A DNA stretch of 64,000 nucleotides from Pseudopithomyces maydicus (GCA_026873275.1 JANTUC010000003.1:2170001-2234000), one strand, 5' to 3'; shown: positions 12,017 to 24,524, counted from the first letter of the stretch. Made by a program: numbers and translations. Notes: a model not told the origin generated them from the letters alone.

Positions 12017-13575
12017 TGAATGTAAAATTGTTGCCTCGCGAGGCAATAGTGTGGGGTTTCCCACTTGGGAAAGTGTGGAGCACGATTCTCGCATGGAAAG
12101 GCACAGGCACTCCTGTGAGAAACCTGCTGGAGGTTCGTGCTTGTTAGATGTGGTGGGTCTGAGCATGTCGGTCACGTCTCTGGTCGTAAATAGATATAGT
12201 CTATAGCGCTTAATGAAACTCCAACTTTGAACACAGTCGGCCCCCCTGGACTTGAAACATCCAACACAGGTTTTTACAGCGTCCGACATCGGCACACGAA
12301 GGTTGGCGACATTTATCGGGTGGGCTTTTTCGCTCGGGAAGGTAGAGATGCGGTGGAGGACGGAGGATGAGGCTGCTGCGACAACGAGCAAGGTGTTGAA
12401 ATTTGACGGCGCCGTGTCGCGCAGGTCGCGCAGGTCGCGCAAGTCGTGGAACAGACGGCGTGACGGACCAAAGCTTGGATCTGCAACAGCAATGCCGGGT
12501 CGCCGACGACTGGCAAGCCACCGCCTTGATGGTGACGTTCGGCCGAAAGCAGGTGCCATAGCAAAAGGCACTGCGAAGAAGTTGGAAGCGCACTCCCTTT
12601 TTCGACAACAAATGAAGCAGCTGCTGTGACATGGTGGATCCCACGGCAGACTGTATGTACTGCGATGGAAAACGCTACCTCTTCCCGATGGCGTGCCGGC
12701 TGTGTGACGCGGCCAAGGGCTACCGCTCGTGGTCAGGGCCATTCCACGACTGCTGTGCCCAGGTGCTGGCTTGATCACGCGCGACGGCGACGGGCAAGCA
12801 TGTCGCGCTGGGTGCTCTCGACATAGCGGCCGCTGGTGCATGCGGAGGAGCAGCATGCTGTCATGGGCCCTTGTAAACCTCCCCGGCAAGCGCCAGTCCG
12901 TGTGGATGAGATCCACACGACAAATGGCGACGCCACCAATGGCATGCTGCACTGCAAAGTAGCGCCTGCAGCGTCCCCTGGATCCGCCCCAGGTAAGTTG
13001 GCCGTAGCCTTCTGGGCACAGGCGACGAGCGAACAGTAGCCGAGAGCAATCTACCATGGAGGGTTAGAGCAAACAATCATCCTGGGCCTCCTGATGGCTT
13101 CAGCGGCGCTTGTCCACTTCCCTTCCCAACCAGCCCGTCCGTGTGTGTCCCTCCGTGTTAGGTCTCTCAGACCCTTCAAATTGCAACCCTCCCCGTACCC
13201 TCGGATTCAGGTACTGCCCGCCAAATCGAGGAAGGAGCACGACCAAGAGCCCGTGCTTGAACCGCATCTCCGTCGCTCGAGGCCCGCTTCCGCCCCGTAC
13301 GCTGCGTCGCGCACCCTCTCGTAGGCCTTTGATTCCACAGCAACCAGCTCTCGTATGGTCCCGACAACCAGACCGGTGGCAGCGCAACCGGGGCTTGCCG
13401 CCACCTTCTTCTAGAGCCCCATGCTCGAACTCGCGCCGGGACGTCTGCCTAAGAACCTGGAACCTTTCCACCTGAGCGACCTCTTCGCCAGCTTCGCTTG
13501 TTCCCGGATAGACGCCTAAAACATTGGGTTGGTGCCACAACGCAGCCGCCTCTTCCCAACTCCCCATCGAGATAA
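12017..13575. other. Intergenic, no supported gene
   Basis: 1.56 kb between two plus-strand genes. Long overlapping ORFs exist on both strands (for example 11933-13057 minus), but they are Arg/Pro/Cys-rich shadow translations with no domain. The region probably holds the hop1 3' UTR and the promoter or 5' exon of the next gene. Confidence 0.5.
12415..12447. repeat. 9-bp minisatellite
   Basis: Three to four tandem copies of GTCGCGCAG (last copy degenerate) lie in non-coding sequence. Confidence 0.6.
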
Positions 13576-16481
13576 ATAATATTCGACCGAGCTGCCAATT
13601 TCGGTGCCAGCATCACTCATCATGGGAAGCATCGAGGTACCAAATTCTCTTTCCCGATTCCGGGCCGCAAGTCGAGCTCAAGGACGGACAAGAGCTGCGA
13701 TGAACTTGGCAAAATACCCTCCTATCCCTCCATCACATCAGTTCCATCTACCGCCGAGAGGTCTTACCGTTACAACGATCCGCCCAGCATGTCCAGCAAG
13801 GCCGAACGCTTGCTCGGAACCGCACCTCCTCCGTTTCGAGCCATGTCTAGCCAGTCCTCGATCCCCCTAGCCCTGGATACACAAGTGTGGCGGTTCTAGA
13901 TACGGGGTCGAATTACAAAGACAGAGCCTCAGGAGATGGCATGTTTAAACCAACCTTATCGCACCGAGCGTCTTCCAACATCATGCCTCACGTGGTGTAT
14001 GATGGAGAAGAGACACAGGGGTCCAACTACAGCTCAACAAGCAGGCAATTGCACCCGGCCACGTCGAACTCCACCTTACGCTCACACTACGACGCCAAAA
14101 ACTCCCCACTATATATATCGCAGCAAACATCGGATTCCGCAGTTCGTGATATGGCACTCCGAAAAGGGAAGCCCCAGATCGGCCTACAAAACCATGACCA
14201 TGCGCCCAGTCCACTCGCTAGAGGAATGGAGGATTTTCATAGCGGAGAGCATCGGAAAAGCAAGCCAGCGAAGCTTGACCTCTCAAAACTTTTTCCCAAA
14301 CCAAGAGGTCACAGCGGACAAGAATTCGGAGCTGCGCTTCTCTCGCCGAACAAGCTGGTAAACTCTCCCACGGCCATGTCGGCGGTTTCAGACTATTTCC
14401 CTCGTCCCATGACCCGCGAGCCCACCCCACAACCAAGAGAACGTTCGAAGTTAACAAAGCCACAGCGGCAGCAGGCACTTCAAACACAAATGATAAGATC
14501 CACATCTCCTGTCCGGTTGAACAAACGCGATGTGTATGACAGCGCCAAGATCAATGTCCGACGTCCGCCCCGCGGTATTCAGCATTGGTTTGAGGGTCTG
14601 AGTGAGGACAGCGACGACGTTGACGAAGAAGAGGAACATGGTCGCGTAAATGAACCGGCTAACCCCTCGAGGCATTATCCGACGGCGAGAAAGCCGTCAC
14701 AGAGTGGGCTTCTCCAAGAATCTGCAGCACCAAAGCAACAACCACGTTCAGTACAGTACCTATCGGATCCAAGATTATCTCGGCAACTATACGCCAACCC
14801 TTCCACACATCGCCTCAATTCTCCAAGCTCGTTTTCAGTAAACAGTGGATCATCACTAGGTACCGCGAGAACTAAAGAATCGGCATTCTCGAAAAGCAAT
14901 CTGCAAAATTCAAGTATTTTATCATTCTCCTCATCCGAGGATGAAGGGGACAACAACCGCTCGAGAATCTCTAGACGCAAAGCCTCGGTCCGGGACAGTA
15001 TCGACATGAGTGAATCTGGGGACATCATCATTGGCCAGGCTCAAGCCTTTGAAGTTCGACCTCCATTTCATTCCAGGAGACCTTCTGCAGGTAAATTGAG
15101 TTTGATGTCAACATCAACAAACGCTGCGACGATCGATATCATGTACACGCCAGAGCCGCCGTATACACCGGTCACTAGGAATTCAATGAGCAGTAGGCGG
15201 ACAAGTCATGTAAGGCAACCATCCGTCATCCCGGAGGTGGAAGATATGCGACCAAAGACAGCACATTTTCAGTCTCAGTCCCCTTCCACAAGGAGCACAC
15301 GAACGTCAAAAAGCGAACCCAGATCCCAGGACGAAGTACGTAAGTTCATGGCCGTCACACCAGAAGAAGAGGCATTACTGGAAGCGTTGCGCAAGAAAAG
15401 AGCCGCTATGGCACATGATTCTACCAAAGACCACGAAGCAACAGCTAAACAGGAGGAAGTCCGTCAACGGACAACGCCAGAGAGATCTATTAACAAGGAT
15501 CACCGGGCTTCAGGTTTTCTGGTGGCTGAGAGTCCCATCGTCAGTCCCGTGCGCATCGTGGAGACGAAGAGAAAACCCAGTCGTAAATCACTTGTTTCAG
15601 GGTCGCAGCCATTATCTACTTCGTCTCGAGGCCGCTTGACTGCTACCCACGAGACTCGCATTGGCTCTAGCGTACCCCGCGACAGTCCATCTTGTGATCC
15701 TAATTCAGAACGTGGGGTGCCTGTTTTTAACCACCCTCTGTCTAGACCGCTCCTCTCTCCGCCCGAATTTTCTCCCCTCGATCTCTTTCCATCGCCTGGT
15801 GTGACGCCTACCGCAAGTGCAGCCTCACCGACAACGACTGACCACCCTTCTCCTATCCCATCGCCAGTAACCCCCCGCGGACGTCACGGTGACGATGTAG
15901 ACGTAAAAGTCGCAAGCAGCGTGCCATCTTGGAATGGCGATACAGATGAAATTACTGTACTTGAGACTGGTGTGATCGATCCTCCGGCTGGAAGTATCAA
16001 GCCGGAAGAAACGCAGCCCAATCTTCAACGCCGCCGGACCGCCTCCAGTGGTGATGGAGTTCCTTTCTCTTTGCCCACGAAATATCAGCCAAGCGAGTCC
16101 CATAGCCTTGCATCCGTCACTGAGGCTTCACCTCGCCTATCAAACACCGATGAGCCTTTAGATCTTCTTCCTAAAATACCCAAGAAGAATTCTCTGCGTA
16201 ATCCCTCGTTGTCCATAACAACCACTGGCTTGTCAAAAACAAGACACAACAACATCGTGTCCACTCGCACCTCTTCGCCTAACCGCGTCGGCCAACATGA
16301 AAGCCGTTCGCGACACATCAGTCAAGCTAGCAGTCTCGCCAGCATGAGCAGTAAGGCCAGTATCAAAAGAGATAGCGTTGCCGTGGGCACCGCGAGTACA
16401 AGATGCAGCATCAGTGAAGATGTTCTGGCTGCTTGGGGGAGTCTGGGTGGCATGCGTGATTACGACACTGCGCGATATTAA
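13576..16481 (+). CDS. Large Ser-rich disordered fungal protein of unknown function (one frameshift)
   Basis: I do not recognise a named family. Coding sequence is clear from about 13576 in one frame (RGTKFSFPIPGRKSS, then SYRYNDPPSMSSKAERLL) and from 13860 to TAA at 16481 in another. One extra base in the C5 run at 13863-13867 joins them through SSIPPSPGYTSVAVLD, giving about 967 residues. The protein is Ser/Pro/Arg-rich and mostly disordered. It has a short acidic block after GIQHWFEGLSEDSDD, and a conserved-looking helix EVRKFMAVTPEEEALLEALR followed by KKRAAM. The true start is not resolved: no ATG precedes the frame-1 segment, so a 5' exon or the ATG at 13622 joined by an intron is possible. 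Low-complexity composition and many SP/TP sites suggest a phosphorylated scaffold, which is inference only. Confidence 0.75.
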
Positions 16482-17470
16482 AAGCATCATTCCATGTATT
16501 CAATCTTCCCACATATCCTCCCTTCGCTCTTAATATCCTTTAACGACCGTTGGACGAACCGGGGGGGGGGGGGGGGTGGAAGCTCGACACTACAGAAACT
16601 GCTTTGGGCATTCTTTTATCGTTATTCTTTACTCACGACGACAATTTTCCTATCATATCTTAGCTTTTCCTTTTTTTCTCAACTAGGTTTGATACCCCAT
16701 AACGTGGCCGGACACTCCACGGATATTGCCATTTGTACTCTCTCTTTAATTCCGCCTGCCAATTCTAAGGCGCGACGATTCTCCTACGTTCCAATCAGCA
16801 TGGTATTGGGTATTGTTACGAATGAGGGTCTGAATGACATTTTGGACGTGTGGGAAGCAGCGATGGGAGACAGGTCGATAGCAAGAGCGCATTCGTACAT
16901 GATCAATATAAGTCTGTTTTGTACGAAGCGCATGAAGGCCTTGGATGAATTATGCCCCTCCCATTCGAGCTGGATGAACACATAATTTCGCTTCTTACCT
17001 CCCTCGTCATGCTGACTTTGGACAGGTACATTTCACTTGCATGCTTGTATTCACTATACAGCCGTCTTCTCTTTGTGGCCGTGTTCGGGTTTTTTCCGTG
17101 CCGACGACCGCCGTCAACAGCTAGGTAGACTAAAGGAGAGCTCCACGGATTGTAGGCCGGATGATGTTCCAGAACTTCTTCTTTCGAACTTGGAGACAAG
17201 CCGGAGATCGGGCCGAGTCGATCTTTCCGGGGGTGCCGGCGTGTGGACACGACTTGGATTAGCGCCTGCCGTGCGTCATCGCGCCTGCCAACGTCGTCGT
17301 CACGTATAGCTAGGTGTTTTCTGTCCGGCTGGACTATTGAATGTTAAAAAAGAATGACGGACGGTGCCGTCGAATTCGTCCAGCTGGCGTGGGTGACGAA
17401 ACTGCTAGGCTGATCTTCTTTGACCGAGCGCAAAGCTTGCCATTCGTTTGACTCGGATACCTCTCTCGCA
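16482..17470. other. Intergenic with G16 tract
   Basis: About 1 kb between tandem genes. It starts with a probable 3' UTR containing a run of 16 G, followed by T-rich sequence. An ORF at 16494-16985 has no recognisable protein. Confidence 0.5.
16561..16576. repeat. Poly-G tract (G16)
   Basis: Sixteen consecutive G about 80 bp after the stop of the preceding gene. Its length is hard to sequence reliably. Confidence 0.9.
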
Positions 17471-18897
17471 ATGTTGTGTTCGGTATCATCACTACTATTT
17501 CTCCTCGCTGTGCACCCTATATCTGCGCAGGAACCATCCACTTCAGACGACCTAGCTTCGCCCACACCGATAACAGCGCCTAGCGAGACACCGTCATCGA
17601 TCAGTACAGCATCGGTATCTATCGTGACCCCAACAGGTCCTCAAACGGTAGTTTATCTGGACGGCAGCACTTTGCAGACAAGTGTGGTGGGTGCGACAAT
17701 TACAGGTGGCGGCTCTAGCAACGCGAGTGCATCTTCCTCGCCTTCGTCTGCTTCTGGCACTACGACTACCGGATCCCTTATTGGTATCACAGGTGGTGCA
17801 AACCCAACCGGCAATTCCAGCGCCACCGCATCAACCAGCTCACGGCCACAGCAAACAAACACCCGTCCTTGCAATGGCCATGTTGAACTGTGCGATCGAA
17901 AGCTCAGCAATATTTCCATGGTTGTGGCGCACAATAGTCCTTTCGTAGTCCCTCACAATGCGGCTAGTAACCAGATTTACCCGGTGCTCACCCAGCTTGA
18001 AGATGGAATTCGTGGCTGTAAGTCTTCCATGTACCCCCTAATCAAATCATCAAAGCTCAAAGTATTCTAGTGCAGTTTGAGACTCACTACCCGAATGCTT
18101 CGGCTGGTCTACACCTATGTCACACCTCTTGCGACTTGCTCGACGCGGGTACCCTCGAATCCTACCTTACTACAGTAAGAGGTTGGCTTGAAGAACATCC
18201 ATACGAGGTGATAGCAATCATGATGGGCAACGATAACCGTGTTCCTCCATCTACCTATATCGAACCGTTCCAGAACTCGGGGATGCTGCCCTACCTATAT
18301 ACCCCACGTAGGAGCAACGCGACTCTAGATGATTGGCCTACCCTATCTCAGATGATACTGCTTAACAAGCGCGTTATCGTCATGCTAGACTATTTGGCGA
18401 ACCAGACGGAAGTGCCCTGGCTGTTAGATGAGTTCAATTACCAATGGCAAACGCCCTTCTCTCCGACTGACCCTGCATTCCCATGCACCGAGCAACGCCC
18501 CCCAAATCAGCCTGACCATGTGTCGAGGAACAAAATGTATATGGTCAACCATAACCTAAACATTGAGGTGGCACTTCTCGGACAAAGTATCCTCATTCCA
18601 GCTTACACTCTTCTGGGCGAAGTGAACGCTGTGTCCGGAAATGGGAGTCTGGGCAGAAACGTGGAGAATTGCACCGCCATGTGGGGTCGTCCGCCTAATT
18701 GGTTACTTGTTGACTACTACAACTTTGGAAATTTCAACGGTTCCGTGTTCCAGGTCGCTGCTGATGCAAACGGCGTATCCTACGATCGAGAAGACTGTTG
18801 CGGCTCCTCCGTGACCAGCGGCGTTGCTTACCGAGGGGAAACATACAAGTTGATTACTTTCACCTTCGCAACCGTAATAGTATTATCGCTTCTTTAA
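17471..18897 (+). CDS. Secreted GPI-anchored PLC-like phosphodiesterase-fold protein
   Basis: Two exons, 17471..18017 and 18071..18897, with a 53 bp intron (GTAAGT...TAG); 457 aa. MLCSVSSLLFLLAVHPISAQ is a clear signal peptide. A Ser/Thr/Gly-rich linker (about 20-130) precedes a PLC-like TIM-barrel domain: C-x4-C then SMVVAHNSPFVV, where His of AHNS is the usual first catalytic His; LEDGIRGLQFETH; CHTSCDLLDAGTLESYL; HPYEVIAIMMGNDN; VIVMLDYLANQ; WLLVDYYNFG. The C-terminus has a hydrophobic stretch (KLITFTFATVIVLSLL) right at the end, as in GPI-anchored proteins. The family is related to bacterial PI-PLC but usually lacks a proven substrate in fungi. Start taken at the Met directly opening the signal peptide. 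Likely at the cell surface. Confidence 0.85.
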
Positions 18898-19468
18898 TAA
18901 GCCCATGTCAACAGACTTGTTGTATACCTAACAGAACTGTCCCAAATTGCTCGTACTGTATATCGGTCTAGGCGGTTCGGAATCTATCCTATCCTGGCGT
19001 TAGTATAGCTTCAAGACGTTTGCGCAAGCATTTTTATTCTTTCTGTTGCTCTGATGTACTAGGAACGAGAGTTGTTTGGGTACCTGGATAACGTAAAGTC
19101 TATGCTTTTTCCTAACTCTTCCAGTGTATTGCCTCGGTATGGCCTGATTAAAACGTTTTGGAGGTGGCCTGGGATTAAAGGATTTTGCTGCTATCAAGTC
19201 AAATACAGATTGCAAAATCCCTCGGATCTCTTTCTGGTCCTACTTTCTGGTCCTAGTCCGTTGTCGTTGCGTCTTCCCCGCATTAATCTATCTACAGCTC
19301 CGCACGCCCCCGCACAGTGATCTGCAATTGTCAGTCAAGTCGACTATATAAAACATGATTCTACCCCGCAATACATTATCATCCCGTGTCATTGAAGCAT
19401 CATTTCCATCTATTGTTGTTGTTTCTCGAAGCACCGAGGAGCGAGCACCGCCTTGAAGCGCATCATCA
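18898..19468. other. Intergenic: promoter of the PRISE-type reductase
   Basis: 571 bp between tandem genes. A TATA-like box lies at 19343-19353, and pyrimidine-rich sequence precedes the start codon. Nothing else is supported. Confidence 0.5.
19343..19353 (+). promoter_or_regulatory. TATA-like box
   Basis: CTATATAAAAC lies about 120 bp upstream of ATG 19469, a reasonable distance for a fungal core promoter with a short 5' UTR. The position and match are seen; function is inferred. Confidence 0.4.
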
Positions 19469-20824
19469 ATGCCTCAACAACAGCAAATTGTGCAATCCTG
19501 CGGCATCTATCACGGTCTCCCTGTCTTTGATGCTTCAGTCAAAGGTCTTACCGCGATAATCACCGGTGCAAATGGAATATCTGGCTATTACATGCTCCGC
19601 GTGCTTGCGCAGAGCCCAGAGCGTTGGCGTAAGATTTATTGCTTGAGTAGAAGGCCGCCTGCGATTCCGGACGGGCTACCAAAGAATGCGGAGCACATTC
19701 CTCTCGACTTCCTCCAAGATAGAGAAGAAATCGCAAAGGTGCTGAAAGAAAAGAATGTGAAAGCAGATTATGTGTTCTTCTACAGTTATATACAGGTCAA
19801 ACCAAAAGAAGGCGGGGGTTGTGGAGCGATGCAGAAGAAATGTGCCGTGTAAACTGTTGGTCTCTCCTTTGATATCTCCATTATTATTACCATGTGGTAT
19901 TGGTATGGAAACTAATGAAGTTCAGTGGCGCTCTTCCAAAATTTTCTCGAAGCGCTGCCACTCGCTGACATCAAGCCTAAGCGTATCATGCTGCAAACAG
20001 GCGCAAAGAACTACGGCGTGCATCTCGGTCCTACCACAACGCCACAAGAAGAAGACCACGCGAGGATTACGTTAGAGCCCAACTTTTACTATCCGCAAGA
20101 GGATTTTCTCTGGGAGTTCTGTCGCCGCTACGACATCGGATGGAATATTGTCATGCCGAGTTTCATCATGGGCGCGGTACCCGATGCAGCCATGAATCTC
20201 GTGTATCCCCTAGGAATATATGCCTCCGTAATAGCACATCTTAAAAGTATACTAGAGTTCCCGACCGACCTCAAGGCATGGGAAGCAACCCATGTAGGTA
20301 GCAGCTCCATGCTTAACGCGTACCTGGAGGAATGGGCCACGCTCACAGATGGCGCAAAAAACGAGAAGTTCAACGCTGCGGATTCTTCTCCGTTTACATG
20401 GGGCAACTTCTGGGCGAAGCTGGCATCGTGGTACAACGTCCCGTGCGGTCGCCCTTCACTCGAAATGGCAGACTACCGGACAATTACCACACAATATGAC
20501 CCGCCACCTAGGGGCTTTGGACCACCAGCGACACTTCGTGTTCGCTTCACGCTCGTATCCTGGGCGCGGCAACCATATATCCAGAAGGCGTGGGCGGAGC
20601 TCATCGACAAGTATAGCTTGCACGCCGCTCATAGGCTAGAAGATATGGATATTGATCGAGTTTTTGCGTTTGCAGATGGGAGTTTGCTGGGTGGGACCTT
20701 GGATTTGAGTATGAACAAGGCGAGGAAGATGGGATGGCATGGCTTTGTGGATACAAATGAAAGTATGAAGCAGGTGCTTGTGGATTTTAAAAATTTAGGT
20801 ATGCTGCCTCCTCTGCCAGAATAA
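19469..20824 (+). CDS. PRISE-type SDR reductase (one frameshift)
   Basis: Exons 19469..19855 and 19926..20824 with a 70 bp intron (GTTGGT...CAG). The N-terminal Rossmann fold shows IITGANGISGYYMLRVL, the Gly-rich NAD(P) motif. The frame breaks at G5 19814-19818: as written it ends in a stop at 19850, but one more G gives EGGGLWSDAEEMCRVN, then LALFQNFLEAL after the intron, with an exact multiple of three (428 aa). Later motifs fit progesterone-5-beta-reductase/iridoid-synthase-like (PRISE) fungal proteins: RIMLQTGAKNYGVHLG, the NFYYPQEDFL segment and W-rich C-terminal helices. Expected to reduce an activated enone or similar carbonyl with NADPH in the cytosol; the substrate is unknown. No biosynthetic genes lie next to it. 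Confidence 0.82.
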
Positions 20825-21130
20825 AACTGTAAGAGCTTGAGAAGAGCTGCTGAGGAAGTTTTCATTACCATTCGAGCATCAAAGTGGCTTTGAGGAGGAC
20901 AATGCATAATATTATTCGCAAGTTTTGAACACCGTTTCCCAATCCCCTCAGCACCGCAGTTAATTCGCACAAGAGTATGTCGATTCATCGTCTTGCCGCC
21001 AAAAGAACCGAAACATTATACAAGCTTCCAAGATCGAGGCGTGATTTTCCATAGTCACATATAAACAATGAACTTCGACAGGCCAGTCATGAGTAGGAAG
21101 CAGTGGCTTGGCTCTAGAATACGGTCGTAT
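20825..21130. other. Short convergent intergenic region
   Basis: 306 bp between two 3' ends; AT-richer, no feature seen. Confidence 0.6.
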
Positions 21131-23150
21131 TCACTGCAATTCATTCCCGTTTGCATCCAGCATTGCCTTGATATGGTCATGATTCTCCGACGAGGCGATC
21201 TCTGTAAGGTCAATAATCAGCAACATGCCCGACGAGTATGGAACCAAATCCACTTACCAATATATCCTGAACACAAAGGTATCTTCTGACGAGAAGTAGA
21301 TTCGTATTCAAGAACTGCGTTGTGCCAATGGACTTCCTTGGCCATAGACTGGATGACCTGCTGCATATCCTCTCGTTCACCGTACGCTATTAGAGCTAGC
21401 TTATCGACTTCTTTCTTTGCGTCTGAGTTGCTGACACTAGTGAGGGTATGAAAGGCACGGCGCTTGTAGACATCGATGGTATGATCGCGCGGAGGCGCAA
21501 GTCCGCCTAGTTCTTTGGTCACAACCAATGGCGCCTCCGTGTAAGACCAAGTACCAGCTGGATTCAAGCTATTTTTGTGAAAGACTTGCACAGAGAGCAG
21601 ATTTGTGAGCTTAGCGCCGAGCTTGTTCGCAATTCTTAGTTCTTGCCGCAAGTTGGTGGCGTCGAGGCTATGGTCTAAAAGTGGATCACTTGAAGTAGAG
21701 TTGAAATCCCCAGTTTTCCATGGAGTTACACGGATACGAGCGAGGAAACCAAAGGCTTGCCCCGGTCGAAGAACGCTAATACTGGTGGGTCCTTCAATCT
21801 CGAGTATTTCACATCCGCTCCGGGGACGAAGATCCGCGTGCACGTCTGTGATGTGTCCAATGGATGTCCTCGAGCGAGCCTGTAGGACAGTCTGCTTGAT
21901 GTAACCAGGCGCCGATTGGTAGTGAGTCCAGTTGTTCACAAATACATTTTTGCAACATGTCTCCATACAGACAGCCTTTCTATGCTTTTCGTTTGGGACG
22001 TACGGAATGGTTGCAGGATTGATCTGATGAATACAAAGCTCTGGAAAAGTTTCCGATACCGTATGAAGCGCGTCGAAAGTAGGAGTTAAGAGTATCATGT
22101 GACACCGTCCTTGTTTGAGGGAATCCGTTCCCAGTGACTTAGCAATGGCCAGGATGACATCGGCCATGGGTGGTGTTGGGCGCGGCGGAGTCCAGGCCTG
22201 AGTGCCGTACTTTTTTATGTCCAAGGACAATTTCCGAAACAGATTTTCGGTCTCGTTGGATAGATAGCGCAATGGAAGGAGTCGGTCAGGGACAGTACTT
22301 GCAACCGAGCCATGCGTACAGTGCGTTGCATACAATGCAACACGGTCGCCGCGGTCAAGTTGGTGAAGCGCCCCGGTAGCTGTATTCAATGCATGAGAGA
22401 GACAGTCCTTACTCACGTAGTAGCTTTCATGGATGAGTGTTGTCTCGTGCCATTGGTATCAGAGGAAACTCACCCGTTGTCAATGATGAACACAACGTCA
22501 ATACGGGGATCGGCAAGTTTTTGAACGTTGTGTAAAAGACCCGCTATCTCAACACTGACCCAAATGTGCTGATTCTCATTGGGGTGAAGCAATTTCACTT
22601 CTGGCAGCACATCGATGATTGCTTTCACAGTAGTTGGAATGGACGAGGATGCACTTTCGTGCAAAGTTTCTGTCGCACGGTGATTGCCGAGTGGCGAAGG
22701 AAGCCATCGTGCCGCTTCTTTCATCATGGATTCTATGTTTTCCTGGCTATTTTCATTTGGTAGGGAGTCGAGGGGGCAACTGTTGAGCAAGAATGTGATC
22801 AGTACGATCACCACCATATTGGATGCATTGAGGCAGTTATTTTTACTTCACGGCTTTCTTGTGTGTTGTCTCAGTCCCTGAATTGGTCACGGGTTGGAGC
22901 CGCTTGGTGTCGTTACCCGACCGGAGGGACCAGGTAAAACCGCTGGGAAAAAGGCGGATACGTGACGGGCGACGGCTCGTTTCGGCTTCTTGATGGCCAC
23001 TAAGATGTTTCAATGACTGATTTTCGTGTGGATGGGCGGCGATGCGACTTACTGGGGATATTTAGACTGCGTGCCCACCTGCAGCTCGTCTGAGCTGGCA
23101 GGGCCCTTGCTCGAGGATGGGGCATCTTTGCTGTTTTTTGATAATGCCAT
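21131..23150 (-). CDS. von Willebrand factor A-like domain protein
   Basis: Five exons reconstructed: 23150..23053, 22999..22847, 22779..22474, 22423..21258, 21201..21131. Introns are 53, 67, 50 and 56 bp, all GT-AG, and the joined frame gives 597 aa. A Ser-rich leader is followed at about residue 180 by a vWA-like core: RIDVVFIIDNGYYVSKDCLS, then GDRVALYATHC, KQGRCHMILLTPTFDAL and a beta-rich second half. The metal site looks degenerate: the first strand ends D-N-G-Y-Y where a MIDAS would have D-x-S-x-S. Similar proteins are widespread in filamentous fungi with unknown function. The start ATG at 23150 is the first in frame after codons without ATG. Exons 1-2 are supported only by frame and splice consensus. 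Confidence 0.72.
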
Positions 23151-24524
23151 CAGAGAATTTGAGGCGCTTGACCCTGACGCTGTGGACCTGCTGCTCCTAT
23201 GTTTCCTTATGGTCAAAGGCTGGTTGCTAGGCACGCGACTGACAGGAAGTGGCGTCACCGTGCTGATGGTACACGTCGAAGAGGCCTTCAGAGGGTTTTG
23301 CCAGTCGCTGCGACTTTGGAGTCTCTCTTTGGAACTCTAGTCAAAAGGTGCGGCCCATATGTCGGTAGATATCTCCGTGATAATGTCGTCGAGCGAACCG
23401 TATCTGCCAGTATTGAGATGTTGGGTGGACCTGAGAGCACAATAAGTACAGTACACCCAACCGTTATAGTTACAGTCTTAACGCAGGGGCTACATACCTG
23501 GCGTTGCCAGATCTATTCCCGAACACTGTGATTCTCCGGTAGAAAAAAGTCGCCTTCCGCGACGCTCTGCGAGGTTTTTTGCGTATGTGAAGCGGCGACG
23601 GGAAGAGGTTGTTTGAAGGTAAGAGGACAACAACTGGCTCACTCGAATCCATAACTTCACGCGTTGCCCGGGCAGCGCCTCCAGACTAGTGTGCAGTGAG
23701 CTTCTGTGCTGTTTCTCTGTTGTGAACCGACAATGAAAAATTGATCTGGGTTTCCACCTTCTTTAGTTTATCAAAAGGCTTACTGCTCCGTGATCGCGAT
23801 GTACGTGGGGATGGTGCCGTTGTAAAATGGAACACGCAGAGACAAAGTGTAGAATCGTGGTAGAAATGAAGATACAATGCTCTCTATGCAAAATGTGTCA
23901 AAATACCCGCAAGCGTAGAGAAGGATCCTTCAGGGCACAACTACAGACGCAACAAAGCCCAAGCGCGCAACAACAAATCAAGGTTCATCAAAGAGATATG
24001 GCGTAGGAGCGACCAGAACGACTTGTGAGGAAGTTGCAGCACAACAAAAAACAACAATTGGGTGATGCCTACACTTTCTAAAATGCTGTGCGGGATCAAC
24101 TTTGGCAACCACGGACTTGAAAAGACGTGCACCAAGAGAAAACTTGGAAACAAGGAACGGCAGGAATGACTTGTGAGGAAGCTGTAGCACAACCAAAAAA
24201 AAACAATTGGGTGATGCCTACACATTTCGAGGAAGCTGTAGCACAACCAAAAAAAACACAATTGGGTGATGCCTACACATTTCGAGATACTGCGCGGGAT
24301 CAAGTTTGGGAACCACGGACTTGCAAATACGTGCACCAAAAGAAACTTTTGAAGCAATCAGACATGGAAAAAAAATTAATTGCTTGTTCTGAGGCAATGA
24401 ACGAGACCAGATGAATGCTCGGATTTCATTTGCCACTCTTACCGTGCCTAGGCAGTGTATTCCAAATAGAGGAAACACTCGGTGCCAGCGTGAGATGGGA
24501 AACATCAATCGTGAGTTCTTGCAG
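23151..24524. other. Intergenic with degenerate direct repeats
   Basis: 1.37 kb between two minus-strand genes; it holds the vWA gene promoter. Besides the repeat patch at 24020-24352 I see no gene. The ORFs on both strands here translate the repeat. Confidence 0.5.
24020..24352. repeat. Imperfect direct repeats (~150 bp unit with a ~58 bp inner duplication)
   Basis: A unit beginning GACTTGTGAGGAAG and containing AATTGGGTGATGCCTACA, GCGGGATCAA, ACCACGGACTTG and ACGTGCACCAA occurs at about 24020-24150 and again from 24169. In the second copy the GGAAGCTGTAGCACAACC ... CACATTTCGA part is itself duplicated (24178-24228 and 24230-24286). The units have A-runs of different length. No terminal inverted repeats or transposase are visible. 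Confidence 0.75.

Noticed and set aside
11933..13057. 374-codon minus-strand ORF
   Set aside because: It runs antisense over the hop1 3' end and has a low-complexity Arg/Cys/Pro translation with a 9-bp repeat inside.
13100..13567. 155-codon minus-strand ORF
   Set aside because: No domain, and an equally long ORF lies on the other strand.
23941..24357. 138-codon minus-strand ORF in the repeat patch
   Set aside because: It is the translation of the direct repeats (CRHHPIV..., LPKLIPHS... twice), not a gene.
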